Shown: piece by piece, positions 15,281-23,441 of the stretch
Layout of the letters: the number at the start of each line of letters is the position of its first letter
Numbering within the stretch: position 1 is the stretch's first letter
NCBI GenBank assembly: GCA_016789755.1
Contig: JAEUQG010000339.1
Coordinates: 1 to 43,785 of the forward strand
DNA length: 43,785 nt
Reading direction: 5' to 3'
Source: Bryobacterales bacterium
GTDB taxonomy: Bacteria > Acidobacteriota > Terriglobia > Bryobacterales > Bryobacteraceae
Notes under the pieces: generated by a model
The model's input: the letters and a program-made list of their open reading frames with translations, nothing else
Database searches by the model: none
What the model was told of the DNA's origin: nothing
Position numbers and translations under genes: made by a program

Positions 15281-16159
15281 GTGCCCTTCCCGCTGTTACT
15301 GCTGGTTGCCTTCGTTCTGCCGGCACAGCAGGTTCCTGAAGCGGTGGCAGAAAAAGAAACTGTGGAATTCGGTTTTTTTTGTCCCATGGACAAAGACATC
15401 CGTTCCAAAGGACCGGGCAAGTGCGGTAAATGCGGCATGAAGCTGATTCCCGAGATCGCCGATCCGGTGGAGTATCCGGTTCATCTGCACCTTACGCCAC
15501 GCGTGGCGAAACCTGGAGCACCAGTGGGCATGGAGTTCCGGGTGGAGAATCCGGCCGACGGCAAGACCGTGGAGAAATTCGAGATTGTCCACGAGAAACT
15601 ATTCCACTTGTTCCTGGTGAGTGAAGATCTTTCTTATTTCGCGCACGAGCATCCGGAATACGAACCGGGCGGCGTGTTCCGCTTTCGCACGGCATTGCCG
15701 AAACCTGGAGCGTATCGGGTGGTGACGGATTTCTTCCCGGCGGGAGGCACGCCGCAGATGAATACGAGTACGCTGTTTGTGGCTGGAAAGGCGGAGAAAG
15801 TTCGGCCGCCCGAGGCGGATACAGCGCCGCAGCAGGGTGCGAATCTGGAGGCTTCTCTCGTGATGGAACCGGCGCAGCCGCTGGCTGGATTCAAGACGCT
15901 GCTCTTCTTCACCTTGAAGCCTCGGGAGGGCGAGTTGAAGCTGGAACAGTACCTGGGGGCGTGGGGCCACATGCTGGCGGCGAGCAGCGACTTAATCGAC
16001 TTGGTGCACACGCATCCGTTTATCGCCGACGGAGGGCCGAAGGTACAGTTCAACATGATCTTCCCTCGCGAGGGTGTGTACCGGGTTTGGGTGCAGTTTC
16101 AGAACAAGGGAGAAGTGAACACGGTTGCGTTCAACGTGCCGGTGAAGCAGTTGCGGTGA
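15281..16159 (+). CDS. Secreted heavy-metal-binding-domain (HMBD) protein with duplicated histidine module
   Basis: 292 residues from the GTG at 15281, chosen because GAGGGG (15267-15272) sits 8 bases upstream; a GTG at 15272 overlapping the SDR stop is the alternative. After a signal peptide (PFPLLLLVAFVLPAQQ) comes a heavy-metal-binding domain, residues 32-57: FCPMDKDI ... GKCGKCGMKLIP (C34, C48, C51). Two related modules follow, about 66-168 and 190-287. Each is predicted beta-rich and carries H-x12-H-x-H-P (H109/H122/H124 and H230/H243/H245), then a strand pair ending in GAYRVVTDFFPAG or GVYRVWVQFQNKG. HMBD domains occur in copper and other metal efflux proteins. A periplasmic metal-binding or metal-transfer role is likely, and the metal is unknown. 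The gene is downstream of the SDR gene and convergent with the pirin gene (1-base gap). Confidence 0.85.
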   Translation: MPFPLLLLVAFVLPAQQVPEAVAEKETVEFGFFCPMDKDIRSKGPGKCGKCGMKLIPEIADPVEYPVHLHLTPRVAKPGAPVGMEFRVENPADGKTVEKFEIVHEKLFHLFLVSEDLSYFAHEHPEYEPGGVFRFRTALPKPGAYRVVTDFFPAGGTPQMNTSTLFVAGKAEKVRPPEADTAPQQGANLEASLVMEPAQPLAGFKTLLFFTLKPREGELKLEQYLGAWGHMLAASSDLIDLVHTHPFIADGGPKVQFNMIFPREGVYRVWVQFQNKGEVNTVAFNVPVKQLR

Positions 16160-16160
16160 A

Positions 16161-16856
16161 TCAGGCCGGCAGATCGAGCAACACGAAATGGGTATTGGCA
16201 TCGGCGGCAAAGTGCAGCACAGTCTCTGCGTCGATGCGAGCCTGATCGCCCATGGCCAAACGTTCCCGATTGAGGGAGAGAGTCCCTTCGTTGACGAAGA
16301 GATAAGCCTTGCGTCCGGTGCGGAGTTCGTGGGTCAACGTCTTCCCTGCCCCGAGGCGCGACACGTAGACGACGGCATCCTGATCGATGACGAGGGTTCC
16401 GGGGATGTCGCCAGAGGAAACAACCGGTAGGAGTTTGCTGTCGCGGTCAAGAAACTCCCGCTGCTCCCACCGAGGGGTCAGACTCTTGTGGCGCGGCTCG
16501 ATCCAAAGTTGCAGGAAGTGAACGGTATCGGTGGAGGAGGCGTTGTATTCGGAGTGGCGGATCCCCGCCCCTGCCGACATCACCTGCACTTCTCCGGCCC
16601 GCAGGACCTGACGAGTGCCGATGGAATCAGCGTGTTCGAGGGCGCCATCGAGAACGATACTGACGATCTCCATGTCGCGGTGGCCGTGCGTGCCGAAACC
16701 CTGCCCGGGCTGAACAACATCGTCATTGAACACGCGTAGTGGGCCCCAGCTCACGTTCTCGGGGTCCCAGTAGCTGTCGAAAGAGAAATGCCAGCGGGTG
16801 GAAAGCCAGCCGAAGTCGGCATGATGTCTTTGTTCGGACGGGACAATGCGGATCAT
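16161..16856 (-). CDS. Pirin-family protein, YhhW type (quercetin 2,3-dioxygenase-like)
   Basis: 231 residues, the same length as E. coli YhhW. The metal ligands known for YhhW are present at the same positions: H57 and H59 in FGTHGHRDMEIVS, and H101 and E103 in AGAGIRHSEYN. The second half is the degenerate cupin of pirins (VSRLGAGKTLTHEL, AYLFVNEGTLSLN). Members are soluble cupin proteins, some with quercetinase activity in vitro; the physiological role is uncertain, often linked to stress or aromatic compounds. The gene has its own strong promoter with a palindrome in the spacer, so it appears to be tightly regulated. The mRNA leader would be about 12 bases with only a weak ribosome site (CAGG). 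Confidence 0.93.
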   Translation of the reverse strand: MIRIVPSEQRHHADFGWLSTRWHFSFDSYWDPENVSWGPLRVFNDDVVQPGQGFGTHGHRDMEIVSIVLDGALEHADSIGTRQVLRAGEVQVMSAGAGIRHSEYNASSTDTVHFLQLWIEPRHKSLTPRWEQREFLDRDSKLLPVVSSGDIPGTLVIDQDAVVYVSRLGAGKTLTHELRTGRKAYLFVNEGTLSLNRERLAMGDQARIDAETVLHFAADANTHFVLLDLPA

Positions 16857-16874
16857 GTCATTTTACCTGTGTTG

Positions 16875-16903
16875 AGCATATTCGTTATCACGAATATTGT
16901 CAA
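16875..16903 (-). promoter_or_regulatory. Strong sigma70 promoter of the pirin gene
   Basis: Read on the minus strand: consensus -35 TTGACA (16898-16903), a 17 bp spacer and -10 TATGCT (16875-16880). Transcription would start about 12 bases before the ATG at 16856. Confidence 0.75.
16878..16897. promoter_or_regulatory. Operator palindrome within the pirin promoter spacer
   Basis: ATATTCGT (16878-16885), TATC, ACGAATAT (16890-16897): a perfect 8 bp inverted repeat that fills the spacer between the -35 and -10 boxes and overlaps half of the -10. A bound dimer here would block RNA polymerase, so a repressor site is the natural reading. The repressor is not recognisable in the window. Confidence 0.75.
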
Positions 16904-16940
16904 GACGTGATTCTCAGGCCGGTACGGATCGGGATGAGGT

Positions 16941-17300
16941 TCAGAGGCAGGCGCGGGCAATGTGGCCTGCCAGAGGCAGGTTCCATTCCTTGCCTTCCAA
17001 GGCACGCCAGATGGCGAAAAACCAGGTGAGGGTCAGGATTAGGCTCGCGGCAAACGCCGCAAACAGCGCCCATGCCACATATTCGAGCGGAAGAAGCGCG
17101 GAAACGGCGATCGCTAGGGCAATGGCGACAACGGCGCCGAGGCTGAAGAAGATGGACTGCCAGGCGTGGAATCGGACGAATCGGCTGGTGCGATAGCGGT
17201 GCGACAACAAAAAGAAAAGAGCACTGACGGGGCCGAGTATATAGCAGAGACCGCCGGCCATGGGCTCCGGGAAGTTCGTGCGCCTGTCCGCCATGAACAT
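16941..17300 (-). CDS. Small inner-membrane protein, DUF4870-like
   Basis: 119 residues (or 117 from a second ATG at 17294). The motif MAGGLCYILGPVSALFFLLSHR, then RTSRFVRFHAWQSIFFSLG, then WALFAAFAASLILTLTWFF and the ending GKEWNLPLAGHIA are typical of the DUF4870/Tic20-like small membrane proteins. Three membrane helices can be placed at about 15-33, 48-68 and 74-96. The function is unknown. It is divergent from prfB, with only 28 bases between the two starts, and lies upstream of the pirin promoter. Confidence 0.8.
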   Translation of the reverse strand: MFMADRRTNFPEPMAGGLCYILGPVSALFFLLSHRYRTSRFVRFHAWQSIFFSLGAVVAIALAIAVSALLPLEYVAWALFAAFAASLILTLTWFFAIWRALEGKEWNLPLAGHIARACL

Positions 17301-17328
17301 ATTGTACGCTTTGCTACCATAAGAACTT

Positions 17329-18463
17329 ATGACCCTGGAAGAACTTCAGAGGGAGTACGTTCCGCTCCGCCAGCAGGCAGACGCTGTGCGGAGCTATCTT
17401 TGACGCTCCCGCCAAGCGAAAGCAGTTCGAGCAGATCGATCTAAGAGTATCCCACCCTGATTTCTGGAATAACCCCGAGCAGAGCCAAAAGGTCATGCAG
17501 GAGCGCAAGCGCCTGGAAGAGGCGTTGGCAAGCGATGCCCAAATCACGGCAATGACATCGGACATCGACACGTTATTTGAGTTGGCGGGGGAAGGGGAAG
17601 CGGTGGGCGCGGAGATTGAGCAGAGCATCCGGCAGCTTTCCACGCGGCTTCACGTGCTGGAGACAGGAATGCTGCTGAGCGGAGAGAACGACTCCCACAG
17701 CGCGATTGTGACCATCCACCCCGGGGCAGGCGGGACGGAGAGCCAGGATTGGGCGGAGATGCTGCTGCGCATGTACTTGCGCTGGGCCGAGCGCATGGGG
17801 TTTGAAGCCGTCATTACCGACCGGTTAGAAGGCGAAGGGGCAGGCATCAAATCGGCCACTTTCGAGGTCAACGGTGAAAAGGCATTCGGGCTGCTGGCAA
17901 GCGAAGTGGGAGTGCACAGGCTGGTGCGCATTTCGCCGTTCGACGCCGCGGCGCGCCGGCACACCTCGTTTGCCTCCGTATTCGTCATTCCGCAGGTCGA
18001 CGATGAGATCAAGATCGAGATCAAAACGGAAGACTTGCGTGTAGACACATTCCGCGCGTCGGGGGCGGGCGGGCAGCACGTGAACCGTACCGACTCGGCG
18101 ATCCGAATGACACACCTGCCGACGGGGATCGTAGTACAGTGCCAGAATGAGCGGTCGCAGCACAAGAACCGTGCGGGTGCCCTGAAGCAACTGCGGGCGC
18201 GGCTGTACGAGTTGGAGATCCGGAAGCGGCGCGAAGAAGAGAAAAAGCTGGAAGACGCGAAGCTCGACATCAACTTCGGTTCCCAGATTCGGAGCTACGT
18301 GCTGGCGCCCTACCGGATGGTGAAAGACCACCGGACGAAGCTGGCGATCGGCGACGTCGACCGGGTGCTGGACGGGGATTTAGAGGATCTGATGCACTCC
18401 TATCTGGTGTGGCGGAAGACCGGGAAGACGGCGGGTGACGCGAAGGACGACTTGCCCGAGTAG
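17329..18463 (+). CDS. prfB: Peptide chain release factor 2, expressed through a programmed +1 frameshift
   Basis: The reading is join(17329..17400, 17402..18463), 377 residues. The first 24 codons (MTLEELQREYVPLRQQ...RSYL) end at an in-frame TGA (17401-17403). A +1 slip on CTT resumes at GAC (17402-17404) with DAPAKRKQFEQIDLRV. RF2 recognises UAA and UGA and releases the nascent protein on the ribosome. The SPF tripeptide for stop recognition is encoded at 17933-17941 (RISPFDA) and the catalytic GGQ at 18068-18076 (GAGGQHVNRTDSAIR). Calling the gene from the internal ATG at 17495 would lose about 55 N-terminal residues. tsaC starts 2 bases after the stop, indicating an operon. Confidence 0.96.
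17390..17404 (+). promoter_or_regulatory. prfB programmed +1 frameshift site
   Basis: An SD-like GGAG (17390-17393) lies 4 bases before the slippery CTT (17398-17400) and the stop TGA followed by C (17401-17404): CTT-TGA-C, the classic RF2 autoregulatory signal. Low RF2 slows reading of UGA and favours the shift. Confidence 0.93.
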
Positions 18464-18465
18464 CG

Positions 18466-19398
18466 ATGATTTCCAAAACAGAATTGGAGCACGCAGCACG
18501 TCTGCTCAAGGAGGGTCAACTGGTGGCCATTCCGACGGAGACGGTGTACGGGCTGGCGGCGAACGCATTAAATGCGGAGGCAGTGGCGCGGATTTACGAA
18601 GTGAAGGGGCGTCCGGCGAGCAGTCCGTTGATTGTGCATGTGGCGAGCGTGGAGATGGCACGCGGACTGGCTCGGGACTGGCCGGAGGCGGCCGAGGCGC
18701 TGGCTGCGCGGTTCTGGCCTGGCCCGCTGACTCTGGTGGTGGAGAGAACTGAGGCGGTACCCGGCATAGTGACTGCGGGGCTGGGCACGGTGGGGCTGCG
18801 GATGCCGTCGCATCCCATAGCGCTGGCATTGATCCGCCTTGCCGGAGTGCCGGTGGCAGCACCCAGCGCGAACCGGTTCACGGAGTTGTCGCCGACAACG
18901 GCGGAGCATGTGAGGGCCTCATTGGGAGACCGTATCGAGTGCATCCTGGACGGCGGCCCATGCGAAGTGGGGATCGAATCGACGGTGTTGTCGGTAGCCG
19001 GCGGAGCACCGGTTCTGTTGCGCCCGGGGATGATTTCACACGCGCAATTGGAAGCGGTCTTAGGGCGTACGGTGGCGATTGGCGGCGCGGTAGAGGGAGC
19101 GCATCCGTCACCGGGGATGCACGAGCGTCACTATGCTCCGCGGACCACGGTGTATTTGGTGCGGAATGGGCAACTGCCTGCGGGGCGCGGCGCTTATCTC
19201 TACGTGGATCGCCGGGCCGAGGCGGAGTTCGCGGTGGCAATGCCGCCGGATGCGGTGCGCTACGCACAGGTTTTGTACGAAGCGCTGCACCGTGCCGACG
19301 AGGCTCGCCTGGAGTGGATTGCCGTGGAAGCGCCGCCGGACGGCGCCGAATGGAGCGCCGTGCACGACCGGTTGCGCCGCGCCGCTACCAGGGAGTGA
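18466..19398 (+). CDS. tsaC: Threonylcarbamoyl-AMP synthase, Sua5 type
   Basis: 310 residues. It makes L-threonylcarbamoyl-AMP from threonine, bicarbonate and ATP, the first step of t6A37 modification of ANN-decoding tRNAs. The YrdC domain (about 1-190) has IPTETVYGLAANA, IYEVKGRPASSPLIVHV, FWPGPLTLVVER, LRMPSHPIA, PVAAPSANRFTELSPTTAEH and GIESTVLSV. The linker SPGMHERHYAP (about 215-225) and a C-terminal Sua5 domain to residue 310 show the long Sua5 form rather than the short TsaC. It is cytoplasmic and co-transcribed with prfB. The stop overlaps the convergent SLH-protein gene by 14 bases. Confidence 0.94.
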   Translation: MISKTELEHAARLLKEGQLVAIPTETVYGLAANALNAEAVARIYEVKGRPASSPLIVHVASVEMARGLARDWPEAAEALAARFWPGPLTLVVERTEAVPGIVTAGLGTVGLRMPSHPIALALIRLAGVPVAAPSANRFTELSPTTAEHVRASLGDRIECILDGGPCEVGIESTVLSVAGGAPVLLRPGMISHAQLEAVLGRTVAIGGAVEGAHPSPGMHERHYAPRTTVYLVRNGQLPAGRGAYLYVDRRAEAEFAVAMPPDAVRYAQVLYEALHRADEARLEWIAVEAPPDGAEWSAVHDRLRRAATRE

Positions 19399-22330
19399 GA
19401 AACATTCGAGTTAGGAATGCCGCCATCTGTGCGCGGGTGGTTGGATCGTTGACGCAAAACGCAGTCGCCGTGCAACCGAGCGTAACGCCTGTCTGACGCA
19501 GCTTCTGGATGTGCGAGAAGAAGGTGTGCGAGGCAGGCACATCCGTGAAGGACTGGGTCAGGTTGTACTGAAAGTTGTTGCCGTATTTCGCGCGGATGAG
19601 GAACGCCGCCATCTGGCCGCGGGTAACGGAGTCGTTAGGGCAGTACTGAGTCAAGTTGCAGCCCTGGGTGACGCCGATCTGGCGAAGCTTCTGAATCCAC
19701 TTGTAGAAGGGATGCGTCGCCGGAACGTCGGTGAAATAGGGTGCCGCCGGGAACTGGAAATCGTCGCTGCCGAGGAGGCTGCGAACAATGAAAACAGCCA
19801 TTTGGCCTCGCGTCGTGTTCTGTGTGGGACAGTAGTTTACGGCATCGCAGCCGGATGTGATGGCGTTGCTTTTCATGATGCGGACATAGTCCACGAAGGC
19901 GTCGGAATTGGGGACGTCGCTGAACGGGGGCACGGTGGAGGTACCCTTCTGAAGAAGGTGTACCTGGTTGCCCGCGACGTGAACGAGGGCCGTGCGGGGT
20001 CCGGCCGAGGCGTTGTCGGCGAGTGTGAAGTTAAGCGAGCCGGGCCCCTGAGACAGGGCGTTGGAGGTAAGCGCAACCCAAGGCGTACTGGAGAATGCAT
20101 ACCAGGGGCAGAACGAGCCCGCCACGCCGATGCCGCTGCCGCCTCCCTGCGAGGGGAAGGTGGTTCCGGCGGGAGTGGCGGTGGATACGCATTCGACGTA
20201 GTTGAATCCGGTGGCGCGAGTGACGAAGACGTCGGAAAGGCCGTTGAAGGTCTGATCGTAAGCCTCCCCGGTGACCGTAAGGCCGCCGCCTGTAGTACCG
20301 GCAAAGACCACGTCCCCGCCCGGGGCGGATGCGGATACTTTGACGATGTCTTCGGCCGAGCCACCGAGAACGGAGGAAAAGGCCAGAGAGTTCAGCATGG
20401 GAGTGAAGACGGAGACAATGCCGTCCCCGGCGAACCCGCCCGAGAACTGCCAGGCGTCCAGAGTGGTGGGGTAGGAATTGGAACTGGAGAACCCTGTGAT
20501 GAGAACATGGGCAGCATCAAGAGACCGGGCGGAAGAAGCAAAGTCGAGACTGGTGGTCCCGATCAAAGTGCTGGCAATCACCTTCGAGGCTGTGGAATTG
20601 AGCCGCGAAACAAAAGCATTGGTCACGCCGCGCATGTTGGTCTGATAAGCGCCGGTGGTGGTGGGGAAATCGTTGCTGGTCGTTTGGCCAGCCACTAGGA
20701 TACGGCCCCCAGGCTCAATGGATACCCCGAACGCCACTTCCTGACCAACGCCGCCAAGGAGGGTGCTGAAGACGACGCGTTTGCCAGATTGGCTGAAGCG
20801 GGCGACAAAGGCGTCCTGGATGCCCCGCTGGGTGCGTTGGATGGCCCCCTCAGTTGTAGGGAAATCGGTGGACTGAGTGTAGCCGGCCAAGTAGATATCC
20901 CCGCCGCCGTCCACGACGAGTGCGCGCGGAATTTCATGGGAGTTACCGCCATAGAGCGTGGAGAAGACGAGTTGCTGGCCGGTGGCGTTGAGCTGGGTCA
21001 GGAAGATGTCGGTTGCACCGTTGTAACTGGTATCGACCGCGCCGTCGGTGGTGGGGAACGCGAAGGATGTCGTGAAACCGGCGATCACTGCGTTGCCGGC
21101 GGCGTCGACGCCGATAACAGTGGCGCGGTCTTCCGAATCGAACGCTCCGACATAGGTGGAATAGACAAGTTGATTCCCGTTCGGACTGAGCTTGGTGACG
21201 AAGCTATCCACCAGGCCGCGCAGGTCCTTTTGGTACGGGTTGGTGGTGGTAGGGAAATTGTCGGAAGTGGTTTCCCCAGTCACGTAAGCGTTGCCGGCGG
21301 AGTCGACGGCGACACCGCTTATGGCATCCTCGATGTTTCCACCGATGAAGGTGGAGTAGAACAGTCCCTGCCCGTCGGCGGAGAGTTTGGTGATGAATCC
21401 GTCGCTGTTTCCGGTTAGTTGCGAGTTCGGGGGCCCGGAAACGAGAGGATAATTGGCGGAGCGTGTGCTGCCGCCGACAAAGGCGTTGCCGGCCGCGTCA
21501 AGGGCAAGGGCGAACGCGTCGTCGAGTTGCGAACCACCGATGTAGGTGGAGTAGAAGATGGTGGGGTCGATGACAAGGGCCAGTTCTCTGCGGTATTCGC
21601 CCAGTGTGAAGGCGAAGCGGTGCTCACCCTGCGCGGTATAGCGGCCCTCGACTGGAATCCGGACGCCACCTACTTCCTGGTAAATGACCGGGCGCTTATG
21701 GCGGATGTCGCCGGCGGCGGTGCGCAGGAGGATATCGCCATTCTTGTCGATCTGGGAACTTTCGACCCCGTCCCACGCCATTTGGATTTGCCGCGGGTCG
21801 GCACCCGGGGCGACCACGAAATCGTACTCCATCCGTTGTTCGGTGCTGTAGTAGACAAGATCGATGCCGGGGTAGACTTGCTTGAACCGGACCTTGGCGT
21901 AGTGGGGGACATCGGTGTGCCAGTTGGCCGGATCTTTACCGTAAAAATAATTGCTAATGCCGCGCAGGGGCTGCTCGAATTCAACGGAAATCGGGGAGGC
22001 AGCGCCGACTAATTGCATGGTTATGGGGTCGGCGGTGTTGGAGTTGAGGTAGAGGGTTTCGCGCCCGCTAAGGAGGGTGAGGAATCCGCCGCCACGGCTG
22101 ACGGCGAGGATGGATTTGCCGGCTTGGCCGCGGTTGGGTTCGAAGTAGAGGGAGGAGTTGCCCGTCAATTGCTTGGCTCGCTGACGGACGGAAGAAAGAT
22201 CAGGGGATTTGGGGGGAGAGGAGGATGGAGCGGACTTGCCGGCAGCCCAGGCGGAGACGGCAGAAGCTGCGAATACGGTAAGACACACGAACCTCCGAAG
22301 CGCTCGCCTTGACGGCGATGTTGTTTTCAT
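19385..22330 (-). CDS. Large secreted SBBP-repeat protein with BACON-like domain and three SLH domains
   Basis: 981 residues. Signal peptide (RRFVCLTVFAASAVSAWA). An N-terminal domain (about 50-250) has SLYFEPNRGQAGKSILAVSR, LRGISNYFYGKDPANW and YPGIDLVYYSTEQRMEYDF, the start typical of SBBP proteins. Then come seven or so SBBP beta-propeller repeats (about 255-690) with the pattern STYIGGS-DDAFALALDAAGNAFVGG-T-S-FPTT. A BACON-like Ig domain follows (about 715-800, CPWYAFSSTPWVALTS, GPRTALVHVAGNQVHLLQKG). Three S-layer-homology repeats close it (about 805-981: FSDVPNSDAF, FTDVPATHPFYKWIQKLRQI, SFTDVPASHTFFSHIQKLRQ), each with TRGQMA or TRAQMA. Each SLH repeat holds a C-x5-C pair. It is likely cell-surface attached. 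A ribosome site AAGGAG lies 11 bases upstream of the ATG. Confidence 0.9.
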   Translation of the reverse strand: MKTTSPSRRALRRFVCLTVFAASAVSAWAAGKSAPSSSPPKSPDLSSVRQRAKQLTGNSSLYFEPNRGQAGKSILAVSRGGGFLTLLSGRETLYLNSNTADPITMQLVGAASPISVEFEQPLRGISNYFYGKDPANWHTDVPHYAKVRFKQVYPGIDLVYYSTEQRMEYDFVVAPGADPRQIQMAWDGVESSQIDKNGDILLRTAAGDIRHKRPVIYQEVGGVRIPVEGRYTAQGEHRFAFTLGEYRRELALVIDPTIFYSTYIGGSQLDDAFALALDAAGNAFVGGSTRSANYPLVSGPPNSQLTGNSDGFITKLSADGQGLFYSTFIGGNIEDAISGVAVDSAGNAYVTGETTSDNFPTTTNPYQKDLRGLVDSFVTKLSPNGNQLVYSTYVGAFDSEDRATVIGVDAAGNAVIAGFTTSFAFPTTDGAVDTSYNGATDIFLTQLNATGQQLVFSTLYGGNSHEIPRALVVDGGGDIYLAGYTQSTDFPTTEGAIQRTQRGIQDAFVARFSQSGKRVVFSTLLGGVGQEVAFGVSIEPGGRILVAGQTTSNDFPTTTGAYQTNMRGVTNAFVSRLNSTASKVIASTLIGTTSLDFASSARSLDAAHVLITGFSSSNSYPTTLDAWQFSGGFAGDGIVSVFTPMLNSLAFSSVLGGSAEDIVKVSASAPGGDVVFAGTTGGGLTVTGEAYDQTFNGLSDVFVTRATGFNYVECVSTATPAGTTFPSQGGGSGIGVAGSFCPWYAFSSTPWVALTSNALSQGPGSLNFTLADNASAGPRTALVHVAGNQVHLLQKGTSTVPPFSDVPNSDAFVDYVRIMKSNAITSGCDAVNYCPTQNTTRGQMAVFIVRSLLGSDDFQFPAAPYFTDVPATHPFYKWIQKLRQIGVTQGCNLTQYCPNDSVTRGQMAAFLIRAKYGNNFQYNLTQSFTDVPASHTFFSHIQKLRQTGVTLGCTATAFCVNDPTTRAQMAAFLTRMFLTPW

Positions 22331-22363
22331 TTTGCGTAAGCTCCTTACTACGGAATGTCTTTT

Positions 22364-23440
22364 TTATCTTAAACCCTTTGTTCCGGCGAGCGGTTCGCTC
22401 GACCGGCAGAGAAAGCCGGAATCGGTGGCAAGCCAGAGGACGCCCTGAGGCGTCGCGGCAAGCCAGACACGATTTCCGGTTACACCTTGTAACACGTATT
22501 CCGTCCAGTCTCTTAGCTCGTTGGAAATGTAAACAGATACGGCGCCTGGCCGGTCCGGCGCGGCGGTGGGATGGACGGTTGCAAGGCAGCCGAGGCCTGA
22601 GAACAGCCAGGTGTCCGTGACCGCGCGGTCTTTGCGCCGAAAGACTCGCTCGCTCGATCCGGACTTGAGGTCAATGGCGAAGACCTCGCTGGGATACTCA
22701 AACTCATCGTGGAACTCGACGAGGGCAAGGCCGCGGCCGTCGCGGGCGTAGCGGACGCGGGTGATCTTGCCGAAGATGGAGGTAACCGAGTGACGCCAAG
22801 TGAGGCCGGCATCCCGCGTTTCGAGGGTGACGGAGGCGCCGGGCCATTCTTTTCGCCGTGATGCGCGGTCGGGATCGAGCCATGCAGGGTAGGATTCGGT
22901 GCGCCCTTTGCGCGGAGGGCGGGAAGCCCCGGAGATGACTCCCACACGGGGGGTTAGGAAAGAAATCCAATGATAGGCGGTGTTCGCGGTATTGGTGGTG
23001 GGCTCGTCGGCGGCGGGGATACGCCGCCATTCGCCGTCTTCACCATACTCCAGGATGGTTTTGCCGGCCCCGGCCGCGTAGCCTTTGGGCCCAATGAAGA
23101 CGATGTGCTCAAGCCCTTCGCCCTCCCAGCGTTTCTGCCATTTGGCGCCGCCGGCCGCGCGGGTAAAAATGCCGGAGCGGGCGGCGATCCAGAAAGCACC
23201 TTGGGAAGAGGAGACGGAGGAAGCTGCTTCCGGAAGGGGCTCACGCCGCCAATCGCCGTTGAAGTGATGAATGATGTAGGAGGACGACGGCCCGCTGGCG
23301 AGGAGGACAGGGGTTTCCCCTTCGCCTGGAGCCACGGAAACGACGCTGAGCCCCGATTCGAGACGCAGTACACGTTCGAAAGTAGGCTGACCGGTCGCCG
23401 CAGCGGCCGCGCCCAAGGAGAGAAATGCGCGGCGGCGCAT
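22364..23440 (-). CDS. Secreted BNR/YCF48-like beta-propeller protein
   Basis: 358 residues with a short twin-arginine-like leader (MRRRAFLSLGAAAAATG). The body has propeller strands: EGETPVLLASGPSSSYIIH, GAFWIAARSGIFTRAAGG and GYAAGAGKTILEYGEDGEW, then an Asp-box-like LETRDAGLTWRHSVTS and GVLWLATDSGFLCRSSEPL. This fits the BNR or YCF48 type of propeller; no enzyme activity can be read. The ATG (23440) follows the GAF-gene stop (23442-23444) by a single base, so the two are one transcript; the SLH-protein gene may be the third member. Confidence 0.75.
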   Translation of the reverse strand: MRRRAFLSLGAAAAATGQPTFERVLRLESGLSVVSVAPGEGETPVLLASGPSSSYIIHHFNGDWRREPLPEAASSVSSSQGAFWIAARSGIFTRAAGGAKWQKRWEGEGLEHIVFIGPKGYAAGAGKTILEYGEDGEWRRIPAADEPTTNTANTAYHWISFLTPRVGVISGASRPPRKGRTESYPAWLDPDRASRRKEWPGASVTLETRDAGLTWRHSVTSIFGKITRVRYARDGRGLALVEFHDEFEYPSEVFAIDLKSGSSERVFRRKDRAVTDTWLFSGLGCLATVHPTAAPDRPGAVSVYISNELRDWTEYVLQGVTGNRVWLAATPQGVLWLATDSGFLCRSSEPLAGTKGLR

Positions 23441-23441
23441 G

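Noticed and set aside
17495-18463. RF2 starting at the internal ATG
   Set aside because: The CTT-TGA-C frameshift signal and family-like N-terminal residues upstream show that the gene starts at 17329.
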